Source: Mesostigma viride
Lineage: Eukaryota; Streptophyta; Mesostigmatophyceae; Mesostigmatales; Mesostigmataceae
Reading direction: 5' to 3'
Length of the DNA: 64,000 bases
NCBI GenBank assembly: GCA_009746045.1
Contig: RPFO01000156.1
Coordinates: 259,278-323,277 of the forward strand
Numbering within the stretch: position 1 is the stretch's first letter; each line of letters opens with the position of its first letter. The position numbers were made by a program, and so were the translations under genes. The notes beneath the pieces are model-generated. The model was not told the DNA's origin and ran no database searches. It saw only the letters and a list, made by a program, of their open reading frames with translations. This document shows positions 35,111-61,407 of this stretch, in pieces.

Positions 35111-35420
35111 TTAATTAATTAATTAGCACGTGACTGCATCACGTGGGTGCAATACAAGCCACTGTGCCTTAATTCAAGGTGAAGGGGTGGACGATGTCGT
35201 TGGTGGCAAGGCAGCCCTCGATCCTTCAAGGCAGGGACTTGGTAACCTAGTCCGCGCGCGCGGCCGAGGAGAGCGCTGCGGGCGGCGGGAGGCCGGGTCC
35301 AGCGACGCCGAGACACCTCTGCTGCATGCCACGTGCAACGCTAATATGTGCACGGTAGACAACCAGCCATACCCTTTTATCAAGGAGACAACCAGCCATA
35401 CCCTTTTATAGATAGCTTAG
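35111..35420 (-). mobile_element. LINE 3' tail fragment and flank
   Basis: (TTAA)4 followed in the plus direction by GCACGTGACTGCATCACGTG, i.e. a minus-strand element ending in the CACGTGA..TCACGTG hairpin and a TTAA tail. Bases upstream of the hairpin differ from the other copies. A 27 bp tandem duplication (ACAACCAGCCATACCCTTTTAT) lies at 35358-35410. Confidence 0.6.
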
Positions 35421-35599
35421 CAATTGATGGCAGGGTAGAACGTAGCCATGCATGCCTGCGTGCCTATAGCCGAACCAGTAGCCAACAGACATCAGCCAGC
35501 CTAGCTATGCGCCTGTCCTAGCAAGTGCTGCTTGTTTGCTCGCGGCTCCATATAGCAATGGCAATGCCCACACTGGACATATTTCAATGCACAAGGCTA

Positions 35600-35785
35600 C
35601 ACATTTCCATCTCCATTCATATTCATCGTCCTAAAAGACTCGAAAACGCGGACAAGATAACGGCAGGCTAGCTCGAGCTACCATTAATTAATTAATTAGA
35701 CTCGTGCTCCCGTTGGGGAGTCGAGCTACCATGGTCCGGATTCTCTCGATTTCTGGCCTGCGCTGGTTGTCTCCTTGATATTGCA
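35600..35785. repeat. Dispersed SINE-like repeat B with a 37-bp tail insertion
   Basis: Shares CACATTTCCATCTCCATTCAT, GACTCGAAAACGCGGA and GATTTCTGGCCTGCGCTGGT with 44383-44510; the last part also with 57763-57815. Relative to the copy at 44383, it contains an extra (TTAA)n + CTCGTGCTCCCGTTGGGGAG block flanked by an 11 bp duplication, TCGAGCTACCA. Confidence 0.85.
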
Positions 35786-36702
35786 CCCACAGGGGCCCGA
35801 TGCCCTGGATCGTTTAGTTAGACGGGTCCGATCGAGCTAGCATCCTGTGGCGTGAGGGAAAGGGGGGGTCTCTGCCCCCCTACCCGATGTGCACATTCAG
35901 GGATTAAAAGCACTTAGGTGCTCCGTGACTTCCCAAAGGGAGCACGCATTTGAATTAACAACATTAATTAACAACGCCGAGACGTGGGCGGCTGTCTCGG
36001 GCTGAAGCGGTGGGGGGGGCGGGGCGTAGCCCCATGGCCCCCCGTCAAGGAAACATTGTGGGCCAACTAGCAGTCAAGGCTGACCGGCGCCGCACCATCC
36101 CCCGGGTGCTCCACAGCCCAAGATGGGCATCAATAAATAAATATTAATTGGGAATCATCATAGCTGAGCATGATCGAACTTCTGCGCAACGAGAGGATTC
36201 AGCCTTCAAGGTAAGGCCACAGTCTGCCTTGCATCAGAGTGCCTTCATCATGGTAACGGAAATTAACATCCCTCCTAACCCCTACCGGGGCTCCTTCATT
36301 CCCTTCACATAAGGACTTACTTTCCACGTCAGAATAATGAACAATCACATTCATCAGGAACCTTTGGGGTGCTGCCCTAGCTTCCAGTCCCCCTTGGGGT
36401 CTGGCACATTCCTTGCTGCTTGCAACCCGGCTGCCGCCAATAAACAACGCCTCTATCGCCGGCTCAGTGTGTCCGTGGCCCCTGGCCTAGACCGGCCATC
36501 ACCAGGCTTGCTTGCCAGGTCCTTCCAATCCCCAACATGCGTCGGACGGCAGCTTTCATGCCAGAACTGATGAAAACGAACAGTTCAGACAAGGGGTCGT
36601 CCTCACAAAGCCTAGTGTGCGAGTCCGGGTCACTATCATGGTCACTGTAATGGTCACCACTAGAATTGGCCCCGTCCAGACGAGGGGTCCCCCTAACAAA
36701 GT
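35786..36702. other. Intergenic, no gene recognised
   Basis: Downstream of the RNF25-like gene. Contains short TTAA runs at about 35955-35975 and 36130-36145 and a G-rich patch (35861-36030). No reading frame of interest. Confidence 0.55.
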
Positions 36703-37542
36703 CTAGTGCCCATTATGCAGTACAACTCCTACCTCTCCACCACCGCCGCCGCTGCCGCCTTCAACGATACGCACACCACCCTGCGCGCGGTCACTCCCCA
36801 CACTTCCCGTCTGGTGCTTTCGATTCCTGGGCTTCCGACGGCCAGGGGCTCCCTGCCCTGTTGGGTCCTCCCCACCTTCCCACCCAAGCTCATGGCCACT
36901 TCCACCATGACCCAAAACACCTTCCTTTTTCCCACTACCACCACCCGCAACCTGACTGCCACCCTGCCCTATAGCACCCCCACTCTTCCCGGCACCCTCC
37001 TGAGTGCCATCCCTGGCATGATCCCCCCACTTGCCACGTGGCACTACCGCACTGGAAGCAAGTTGCGCGGTATTCCCCCCATCCGTCACACTGCTGCCAT
37101 CTGCCACCCCGTGCGACATCTCCCGCGCCTCCGCTGTCGCGCCAGCGCCACTCAAACTGGCCAGGGGGCCACGATCAGGCCCCCTCTTCTTCGCACCCTG
37201 CGATGCTGGCGGAGGTGGACCCCTCCCTACACTAGCAACCGCAAAATCACTAACGACATCAGGAACCAACCCACCCTTCCCAGACGATGCCCTTGCCAGG
37301 CTTGCCTGCTGCTGCCCTTCCAAAGGCTGTGCTCCCTCTTCGGGTAGGGACATACCCCCCCGGCCCCGGCCCCTCCTTCCCCCCCTGGCCTGCCCACCAC
37401 CCGCCGCAGGAGGCACAACAACAGAAGCAGTGCTCTCTTTATTACCAGCCCGCGACCTATCCTGCGAGCCCATCCTACCACCCACCCCATTGTCGGTTGC
37501 ATGGGTGGTCACTCCATGAGACTCCGTGGGCACCCGCAACGC

Positions 37543-37573
<31 letters not shown>

Positions 37574-40500
37574 GCATCCCTACTGGCACCTGACACGCTC
37601 CCTTCCTCCCCACGGTGTCCCTGAGGCCCCGAGTCATGTCTGGGACGGGCGTGGCCGCCGACGCCCGCGCCCCTTCCATGCCCCCTGGCCCAACCCTGCC
37701 TGCCATCTGGCGCAGCGTGGGCGGGCATGGCGGGCGCTTGTTGCTGGTCACTGGTCGGCGCTCGGCTGGGCGTTGGGGCCACCGCATGTGACCCACTACT
37801 AGTTACGGCCACCGCACGTGACCCACTATCGGTCGCGGCCACAGCATGTGGCCCGTGATTCATCGCGGCATGTCGCCGCCCTCCTTCAAGTGCGTGGGGG
37901 TGGTGGGACGATGAGGGCCCAGGGGGATGGCTGGGCTGTGCGGCATCATGGGGGGTGGATGGTGCTGCCGGGTGAGGGTTTGCATGTCCCCTTCCACCTC
38001 CTCGTTGGGAGCCCCTGGCTGACCTGGCGCCGCTGGACTCCACAAATGGACCAGCATCCACCTGCCCCCCCCTGGGCCCTTATTCACAAACTGGCCCCTT
38101 TGCCCCTCATTCCTTTTTTGCCCCCCTTGGCCTTCTTTTCCCCCTTGCCTTCCTGGCCCTCCTTGCCCCTGGCCCCCTTGCTTTCTTTGCCCCCCTTGCC
38201 CTCCTTGCCTTTGGTGGCCTTGCTGCCTTTGCTGCCCTCCTTGCCCTCCTCCCCCCCCTGTTGTTCCCCTCTCCCACCAGCCCCCCCCCCCCCTGCCTCC
38301 CCCTCGGGCTCCACCACAAACACGGACGATGCACGCACGACACGGATGAGTGCGCCCCCCTCGGCCACCCCCCCACTGCTACTGTCCTGCACGATGATCG
38401 CGTCTCTCGCCAGCTGGCGCGCGTACAGCAACCGCATGGCCGCCTGCTGCGCCCTCAGGGCGTCCCTGGAGAAGAGGAGCGACCCGGCGGGCAGGTCCGA
38501 TATGCAGGCGCCGGAATAAGGGGAAGGCGATTGGGTGGAGGAGGAACCCTCTGGGACACGTAGGGAAGACGCGGCGTCGCGGCGATCAGCATAACGAGGG
38601 GCATTGCCAGCAGACTGAGGAGAGGGTGCTTTTGACGACGTATCTGCATTCCCGCTTCCTTCACTGCCGGCGGTATCGGAACCATTTTGAGAACGCTCGT
38701 CCATTGCGACATCGCCCAGGAATGCATCCTGCTTGACATGGTCGCGACGCGACGCCGAAATGCCTTCAACCCCGCTGGCCATTCCGCTAAGTCCGCTAAT
38801 TCCGCGAAGTCCATCCACCTGACCCTCCTGAGAAACTCCCTCCACCCCCTCCTTTGACCTCTCTCCCTCCAGCCCCTCCTGTCCCGTCTCTGAGTCGGCA
38901 ACCTTGGAGAAAAGAACCTTGTCGTCCCCGGTCCCTACATCCCTACTCGGTCCCTGTATCTGTGGCTGGTCTCGCGGCCGGCCACCACCTGTCCCTCCCT
39001 GTGCCTCCTCGCATGACCAGGAGCTGCAGGGTGCCCCAGGTCGCCCCAGCCACCCGCGCGCGTGCGCCAGCTCCTCAGGCTCCACCTCCGCACGGCACAC
39101 GGGGCAGAGCACGGGGAACTCCCTGTCAGGCCAGGGGTAGGCCGAGAGGTCCCTGGGAAGCTGGCACGGGTTAATGTCATCCACATGCACGCCTGCGGAG
39201 GTGATGCGTTCGATTGCCTCGGTTCGCAGCGTGGCCACGAGTGCACGCTGCTGGTCCGCCGCCATGCGCAGCAGCTGCTGGTGGTGGCTGATGGGGTTGG
39301 CGTGGAGGGATGGTGTTAGAGTGGGGGGGGGGGTGGCAGAGCATGCACGTGGGTTAGTGAAGGGGTGGCATGCCAGGTAGCACTTCTTGCTAGGTAAATG
39401 GCTTGCAAGGTACATGGCTAGAACGGTAAATGGCTGGCAAGGCAAATGGCTTGATAGTTAAGCTATTTGCAATAAGCATTTTACGGAATAGAGAAGTTCT
39501 GCATGAATGGCTTGCAAGGTAAATGGCTTGATAGGTAAGCTATTTGCAATGCGATCCCAGACCAGAAAACGCAGGACCCAAGCGCAGGAAGGCCAGCAAA
39601 CACAGTAAGCAGCGGCACGGCATTGCTGACATAAGCGTGAGTGGGTTTGGCAAGTGACAACCAATTGTTTAGTTACCCATTATGTAGGTTGCATCAACGT
39701 ACTGTGCTATCGACCACACATTATTTAGTTGCCCATTCTGTAGGTTGCATCAACGTACTGTGCTATCGACCACACATTATTTAGTTGCCCATTATGTAGG
39801 TTGCATCAACGTACTGTGCTATCGACCACACATTATTTAGTTGCCCATTATGTAGGTTGTAACACCGTACTGTGGAAGGCGTCGCCCTGCGAAGGGTACA
39901 CCCAGTACGGGATTCGCTGTCCTTGCCCTAGTACAGATCTGTCTAGCGATAAGTGCAGAGTTCCTTGAAAAAATAGCTCCAGGGTGTAACATCAACACCC
40001 TCAAGGGTGTGTGATCAGGGGCACCCGAGTAACAGGCCAGAGACTGCCCATTTGCTGCATATGTCGATAGCAAGACGGCACGGTCTGAACTACACGGATG
40101 CCATACCACCGACTCCCTAAGAGTGGTTACTAGCGGCTGCACCGTGCCAGCTCACGCACCTCTCCCGCGCCCGCTGCTGCTGCCAACACCACCACTGCGC
40201 AAAGCAGGGGTCGGCGTGTGCGCAGTGGAAACAGGCCGGCAGCTTGACTAGGTTGATGGGGGCAGCACACTCGGTGTTCGTTGCCACCCCCGCGGTGCCT
40301 TGGACATCAACAGTGGCATGGTCGCTGCCTTGCGAACCAGCGACGGAGGGCGCTAGGGGGAACAGGCAGAAGGGGCAGTCTCCCTCGGGCGCGTTCATGC
40401 TGGTCAGCTCATCGTGTGCGCGCTGGGCCAGGGGCAGCAGGAACTGCTGCCCGCCGGCACTCGCTGCAAACTCCTGCAGCGTGGCCAGCAGCCGCGACTG

Positions 40501-41369
40501 GCGCGCGTCACCCAGTCCGCGGGCGTGCAGGATGCGCACGTGCAGCGCCTGGGCAGGTGCACGGGGAGGAACAGGGAGGGTGGGAGAGGGGGTTGAATGT
40601 GAAAAGGCGACAAAGGGTGGGGAAGGGTGGGGAAAGGGGTGGGGAAAGGGGTGGGGAGAGGGTGGGAAAAAAGAGTGCGAAACAAGGGAGTCAGGGAATC
40701 TGGTTATTGGTAGAGTTGGTTACCAGTAGAGGTGATTATCAGTAGAGCAGGGGTTCTGGTTAACGGCCGAGTTTCAGAAAAAAAGAAGGTAGCTGTTGTC
40801 AAGAGATGCAAGAGAAAATTATTGGTTCACCCTGGATTCACCAGCGGAAGAGCACTGCCAGATATGCAGATCGCGTCCTTCGCAAATTGGAAAAAAAAGC
40901 TACTACGCGTACTAGGCTTCGCGAAAGCCACCCCCTTGGATAAGGGGTCGCTTTCCCAAGTTCTAGTGTGTCCCAGGCTTATCGATCGCATGTTGTGTCC
41001 AACGACGGGCGTGACATTGACAAGAAATGATTTCTTACATCTTCAGGGTACGCGGGGCCGATCGTGATTTCGATGGCCATCTTCACAAACTGCTGGGTGG
41101 CGTCGTCCGCGGCGTGAGGCTCCAGCTGCAAAATTGCGCGCAAGGGCGCGTGATGAACCTGCACATGCCAGGAGGGCAACGCGTTTATATCGGATGCCTG
41201 TTATGTCTCTCCTGATGACCAAACGTTGCCACCGATGATTAAAAGGGCGTCACTTGCATTGAATCCAGCGCGGGACTGTTGCGCTTACCTCGCATTTATC
41301 AGGCCAAATAGCTTGCAGTGCCTGCAACTCGTCAGATACATCGTCATCAAGCGCATTTTGTGCATCCAT
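36703..41369 (-). CDS. RNF25: RNF25-like RWD-RING E3 ubiquitin ligase with long disordered tail
   Basis: Minus-strand exons: 41369-41289, 41125-41039, 40548-40160, 39287-38339, 38061-36703 (2865 nt, 954 aa; phase closes). Exons 1-3 form an RWD domain: SDELQALQAIWPDK, MAIEITIGPAYPED and LHVRILHARGLGDARQ. The RING-H2 is split over exons 3 and 4: CPFCLFPL, a ~30-residue loop, CFHCAHADPC, then FPVLCPVCRAEVEPEEL. RWD followed by RING with this loop is the RNF25/AO7 layout; that ligase acts with UBE2D/E-type E2 enzymes and on stalled ribosomes in animals. From ~residue 260 onward the protein is Gly/Ser/Ala/Arg-rich and apparently disordered, far longer than in animals (about 460 aa total). The exon 4/5 junction (donor gtgcgtgc at 38338, acceptor at 38062) is my best fit; the G-rich stretch between could be coding or intron. 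Confidence 0.82.
39676..39862. repeat. ~58-bp minisatellite
   Basis: Three and a half near-identical units of CCCATTATGTAGGTTGCATC + AACGTACTGTGCTATCGACC + ACACATTATTTAGTTG in an intron of the RNF25-like gene. Confidence 0.96.
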
Positions 41370-42346
41370 GTTCGGTGAGGGCTACCGACTCAAGAATTCA
41401 CATATTTCAAGAAACCACCGGCCGGCTAGTTTATGCATTAATGCACGAGATCGATTGGTCGCATAAACTACACTGGTAGGCCGGCCTGGGAATATAAAAT
41501 ACCCCTCTCATCACTTGGCTAGCGGCCAACAAAAGGGTTCTTAGAAAAGAGACAATTCAGCGTTAGCGAGCATGCGCTGTTTAATAACCATATATTACAA
41601 TTGGGTATAGGTTGCCATGGTTTCAGGCCAGTAAAAAATCGCTTAATTACGCTCGCTTAAACAAGACCGCTGCGTACTGCTTGCTGACATGTGAGCCACC
41701 AGTTGAGCACGCTCGGTGCACTGCTCGTCATTTTCCCCAAACCCGCCAGCCTTCATGAACCGCCACGTGGTGAATGCCACAAAGACAACATTAAACAATT
41801 AATCCTTCTGCTGACCGCTGTACTCACCACATTGCCAATTTGCCACGCCAGTACAGTACAGTAGAAGCTCTCTACAGTAGAGTCTCTAGACAGATCTGGA
41901 GAGCAGAAAAGCCTGGTAGAAGATATTTTTGGACTACGTTCTCCGTCCTACCCAAGCACAGCCTGGATTCCATGGTCGACCTATAGAGGAACTGCAATGA
42001 AGTTCTAAGGGTCTACCAGGGTGATCCTGGCGAAGGCAGGACAACACTGCAACAGAAAACTGCTGCAGAAAACGCGTTTACCAGGAATGATCGTGTTGCT
42101 GAACGTTGCTGGCACCTCCCTGATTCACGAATGGACCGATGCAGATTGACTGGGAAAAAAACAGGATTATAGGATCTTCGGATGGAATATGGCAGCCAGG
42201 CACCGTGCCACCTAAGTCTCAATCTTGTCCTCTTGCACGCGGCCGCGGTGGTGCATTGCGACTGCAACAGAATTGCGAGGTCGCGTGTACTAGTTAAGGA
42301 TAGGTGACCCCTTTCTGCATCCCGCTTAGGCGGAAAGTCAGCAAAA
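41370..42346. promoter_or_regulatory. Divergent intergenic region between RNF25-like and PGM
   Basis: Head-to-head spacer of 977 bp. At 41419-41486 an imperfect palindrome (GGCCGGCTAGTTTATGC ... GCATAAACT...AGGCCGGCC) could form a hairpin. At 41862-41915 there are short overlapping repeats of CTCTCTACAGTAGAGTCTC. Promoters for both genes are expected here by position; no TATA box is obvious. Confidence 0.5.
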
Positions 42347-56916
<14,570 letters not shown>

Positions 56917-57937
56917 AGATCATTGGATGGCTATACTTGATGCCATTTGGGGAGGCCTGAGTGGAAGGTTTCCCTTGCATAAGTTTGTGCACTTTTCTTT
57001 TTTTGCTGGCAACAGGATCCACGTAATTCCAGGCTTCACAACGGTGGACATTCGTGGAATATACGGTAAACTTGTTGACTTTTCTCAGTTGTGTTCACAA
57101 TTAAATTAGTTCCATTCTTATTCATGCTGGCCATTCATTTCTTCACAATATATATGCCCCCGGCAAGTGTACGCTATGCGCAGTTAAGTGCCCAACTTTC
57201 AATGTATCGATTTTTGTAGGAGACAAAGTACCAATCAATCGACGCTGGACGCCACGCATCCTGTCCAGAATAGTTGTCTCAGTTCAAGCTTTATATTAAT
57301 TAAGTAATGAATTAAACTCGTGCTCCCGTTGGGGAGTCACGAAGCTTTACACACCTTGCCGATGATCGAAATTATAGTTATGCATTATTTCCTTGCATTA
57401 ATTTATTAATTAGTCTCGTGTCCCCGCATGTTCCTCGCATGCAACACATCTTGTTGTGCACTTGGGTTTGGTTGTTTGTGTTGGTCGTGGTGGTGGTGTG
57501 TGTGTATGTGTGTATGTGTGTTTTCCCTATCGACCTTTCTTGCTTCCCTCTGTCTCCCTCCATGCAGGTCTACCTCACTAGAGATAGCCACGCGGCTCCC
57601 GCGGCCTTCGCGTCTTTCCTTTCAGACAACTACCCTAGTCCTTCCACGGCGTTGGATCGCCATGCGTCCAGGCATAGTTATCTCACTTCATATAAGTTGC
57701 GACCATACACGTGTGCGCTTAGCATGCCCGGGCTGATCATTCATGACAGTAAAGGCTTGAGAGCTACCATGGTCAGGATTCTCCCGATTTCTGGCCTGCG
57801 CTGGTTGTCTCCTTGATAATGAACAGGTACAGCCCGAGAGCACGTACACAAACAATTCAACGTGCTCTGTAAAATGAATAAATTGCCAGCTAGACCCCTT
57901 TGTGTAACTGCGGAAGGCACCACCCCACCATTCCCAA
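56917..57937. other. Downstream of PGM: retroelement tails, no gene
   Basis: Holds two TTAA-type tails beside a CTCGTGCTCCCGTTGGGGAGT hairpin (57296-57345) and a related TTAATTAGTCTCGTGTCCCC (57405-57424), plus part of repeat B at 57763-57815. (GT)n-rich stretch at 57480-57520. No coding gene seen. Confidence 0.6.
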
Positions 57938-60024
57938 ATGTTCCCCCTTCACAATGGGGCGTGGCAAGGTTGTGCCCGCCTCAAAGCCGATTACCACTCG
58001 GCCATCCGGCAGGCGACCAAGGAGCAGGAGGACCTTCATGTCCGCGAGTACTTCGCCCACCTCAAGGACCAGCACGGCAAGTACGCCTGGACCCGCCTTC
58101 GTCACGCCCAACGGCCCGCCGGCGGCGAGCAGCCGGCGCCGCGGACGCTCTCTGGCTCACCGCAGCAGCAGCTCGACCAGTGGTATTCCTCCCAGTCCCG
58201 GCTGCTCGGCGCCCCCCCGCCGCCTCCGCCGCTTGGCCCTCTGGCGGCCGCACGCCTGGCAGTAGCACCGGCGGACGTCCCTGCGCCGCCCACGCCGCCC
58301 GCCGCTGAGCAGGACTACACGTACCCAGCCCTGACGAAACCCCTGGCCGACCCCAACGCGCTCCCGCCGTTCACCGAGCTCGAGCTGAGCACCGCCGCCA
58401 AGGCAACTCCGCTTCTATGCCGCCGTTGGACCTGACCAGCTCCCAGCCCCGGTGATTAAGCTGACGGCGCTCACGGGGTTCCTGCTTGACGTCTGCAACC
58501 GGATCCTGCTTGCCGACGCGCCGCCGATTCCTGAGTGGCAGCACAGCTACCGTATTATGCTGTACAAAAACAAAGGTTCCCCTGACGACCCCGCCAACTA
58601 CCGAGGAGTCTGCATCTAGAGCGCCGCACTTAAGTTGTTCATGCGCATGATCCAGTCAACCGCCTTCGTTCTGCTCTCGACTGTCACGTTGGGGAAAGTC
58701 AAATGGGCTTCCGTCCAGGGCGCAACACCGTCATGGCCATCTTCGTCGCGCGTCGCCTCTTCGAGGAAATCGCTCTCCTGCAACCTGGTGAGTTTCCCGC
58801 AATCTTGATCTTCGTCGACTTCATCAAGGCTTTTGATTCTGTCCTCTGGGACGCTCTATGGGCTGTACTTGCTCGCGCTCGCGTCCCCACTCCCCTGATT
58901 ACCGTCATCCGCACGCTGTATGAGGGGTCGACCACTTCGGTGCGCACTCATGCAACACGGCATTACCCCGCCATGCCCACTGCAGACCGGCGTCTGGCCG
59001 GGTTGCGTCCTGTCGCCGTACCTGTTTATTATTGTAGTGGATTATGTTATGCGCCAGGCACGTGCTCGCTTTGCTAGCATTGCAGGCCGTGCCCCTGGCC
59101 TAGCGATCACGAACGAGCTTGGGGAAGGGGGGCCGACTAACAAGCAGAATTTACTAGCTGACAGTCATTTATGCCGACGACATCACGCTCATCGAGAAGC
59201 CGGAGTCTGCCCAACTTTGGCTGGACTGCCTGGCGCTCGAGGCTCGGGCGGTTGGTCTAGAAATCAGCCCCAAAACGGAGGCCCTGGCCCTCGGCATGGC
59301 AGGGCCCCCACCCACACTCCGCCTCTTAGACGATGCCGAGGTCAACTACCCTCCTTCAGGCCGCTTCAAGCTGCTCGGCAGTTGGCTTCCCGACTGCGAG
59401 GACGACATGACGACACGGATCGGCATGGCGTGGGCGCACCTCCATGACCACCGCCGCGCTGGTGGAGCAACCCCGCCCTACCCCGGATCGTCAAGCGTGA
59501 CCTCTTCAAGGTCGTCATTCTGACGATCCTGACCTACGGCGCCGAGCTAGACGTGGACACTGATGCAGGAGCTGGAGCAACGACTCGACGGCGCCGTCAC
59601 CAAGATGCTGCGCAAGGCCCTTAACATCCCCTTTGGTTTGCACATTAGTAATGAGGATTTGTACGCTGATTTGCCCTATGTTTCCCACATTATTAGGCAC
59701 AGGCGCCTGGGCCTAGCCGGGCACCTGGCCGGGCTGGCCCGCACAGATCAGGTAGATACATCAGATAGACTAGCTGGCACCAAGCCCGCCCAGCCTGGGC
59801 GATATGTCCTCACCTGGCGTGCCCCCGGCCGCGCGCGGCAGGGCCGCCACCCGTGGACTTTTCGTGATAGACTCGGCATGGACATGTGCTACACTAGACG
59901 TGACGGGCTCACCCCCGGGCAGCCTCCTGGTTTGTCTGTAATATGGAGGCAGATGGTGCGCACGGATAGATGGCAAGTAGTGATGAAGGAGACCCCCCCA
60001 AGCCTGTGGGGGCTCCGCGTGTGA
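57938..60024 (+). pseudogene. Decayed LINE ORF2 (reverse transcriptase)
   Basis: Non-LTR retrotransposon reverse transcriptase broken by several frameshifts and a stop. In order: ORF2 linker (57938-58435); after a shift, ILYKNKG-type motif YKNKGSPDDPANYRGVCI ending in TAG (58618-58620); MGFRPGRNTVMAIF (58703 on); motif A FVDFIKAFDSV; after a shift near 58950, GVWPGCVLSPYLF; after another near 59165, the catalytic motif YADDITLIEK (59168-59197); and a C-terminal region ending at 60024 (PSLWGLRV). No apurinic endonuclease domain precedes it, so the copy is 5'-truncated. Both catalytic aspartate motifs survive, but the reading frame cannot yield a working enzyme. Confidence 0.92.
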
Positions 60025-60145
60025 CCAAGTATGGCATTCATAGCGATTCGGGCCGCGGTGCATGCCCACACCCCTGTAACTAGGACCTAGATAGCTTATA
60101 CCATCCATTCCATCCCATGTTCCCCTCCCGGCACTGAGGACTTAT

Positions 60146-60199
60146 GCTCACGTGACGCAGTCACGTGTCTATTAATTAATTATTAATTAATTAATTAAG
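60146..60199 (+). mobile_element. 3' terminus of the LINE: hairpin plus (TTAA)n tail
   Basis: CACGTGACGCAGTCACGTG (an almost perfect palindrome) followed by TCTATTAATTAATTATTAATT and further TTAA. It ends the reverse-transcriptase copy ~120 bp past its stop and defines a tetranucleotide-tailed LINE; the same end occurs in the fragments at 11155, 17866 and 35111. Confidence 0.8.
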
Positions 60200-60339
60200 G
60201 TTGTGTCCTGTCCAGCCAGCCTATATCTGTTGATTAATACTGCATGTCGTGGATCACGTCATGCCCCATGCAGGCCACGTGCTACACTTTACTGCACTTC
60301 GAGGGGCATTCGAGCCTGGCTTGGACATCTTTTCATGGC

Positions 60340-61407
60340 AATTGTCGCAAGCCACGAGCCACGAGCCACGAGGTAGCCATGGCTGACGGCGGAGCTCACA
60401 TCAGTCCGACGCCGCGCCTTGCGCACCCCGGTAATTCCCGCGCGAAATTTGACGAAATTCGGTGTGCCGTGCAATGTTGACTGAAATTCGGTGTGCACGG
60501 CTATGGTGACGCGAAAATTTATTGCGAGCTGATTACGCAACCATTTTGGACGTTATTTCGCTTGTTCGGACGGCAATTACATAAGGAAAATTATCGTACA
60601 TTAAAAAACCTGAAAAACAGTTTCTTTTTTTTCTGCAGCGAGGGCACGTGGGCAGCAGGCGGGCGTTTTGCACACCAACCGGCCCGACCCGTGTGTGTGC
60701 AAGGTAAAACACAGACAGGAAAAACATGCTCTCGTTGGTTATGGACACATTCTACCAGTTCCTAACATCATTTCAAAGAAACCCAGCGATGGATTTCCCT
60801 TAATTTTGCGTTTCCGATTTTTACGCCCCTTCCGCGAAAAAGTGAGAATTATAGGAGCGCTGACAGGGGCAACACTGCATGTCGTGCTTTTAATCGCTTT
60901 TACGTCTTTTCTTGCAGCTATATGACTTACCTTGGGCGCAGCAACATCGCCCGGTGTTTATCCTGCGGGCGGGGCTTGCTGGCCCCGTCCGGAGTGTGCT
61001 CGGGGTGCGGGAAAAACCACAGCTACTGGTTTATAACGTCGACAACCCCCCATTTTCTGGTCATTAACCGGCGTATTCTTGTTGTTTAAGCTTCCGGCGA
61101 CGGGCGAAAAGAGCTCTTACCATGACGGCATGCTCTGGGGAGGCGTTCCGAGAAGGACTGGGGCGGGCAGGCAAATTTACACGCGACAGTGCCCGCACGT
61201 CGCCTGCGCACCCCGGCGTACAAGGGAAAGCGCAGTGTTTCCCTCCTGGACGGCCCATCGCTGCCTTTGCCGCGGGGCGGCATGTTGGGGAGGCGGCTCC
61301 TTCTTCCTTTCTTACCGCCCGTTTCATAGTTCATACCCCGTGAGTTTCCCAACGGAGGCGTGTTAATGATGAGCGGCTGCATGCATGAATGAACGGGTGT
61401 ATGAATG
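60340..61407 (-). repeat. Right arm of ~1 kb inverted repeat
   Basis: Reverse complement of 289-1306, with the (CCACGAG)n/GTAGCCATGGCTG block at its inner edge. See the left arm for comparison. No function can be read from it. Confidence 0.85.
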
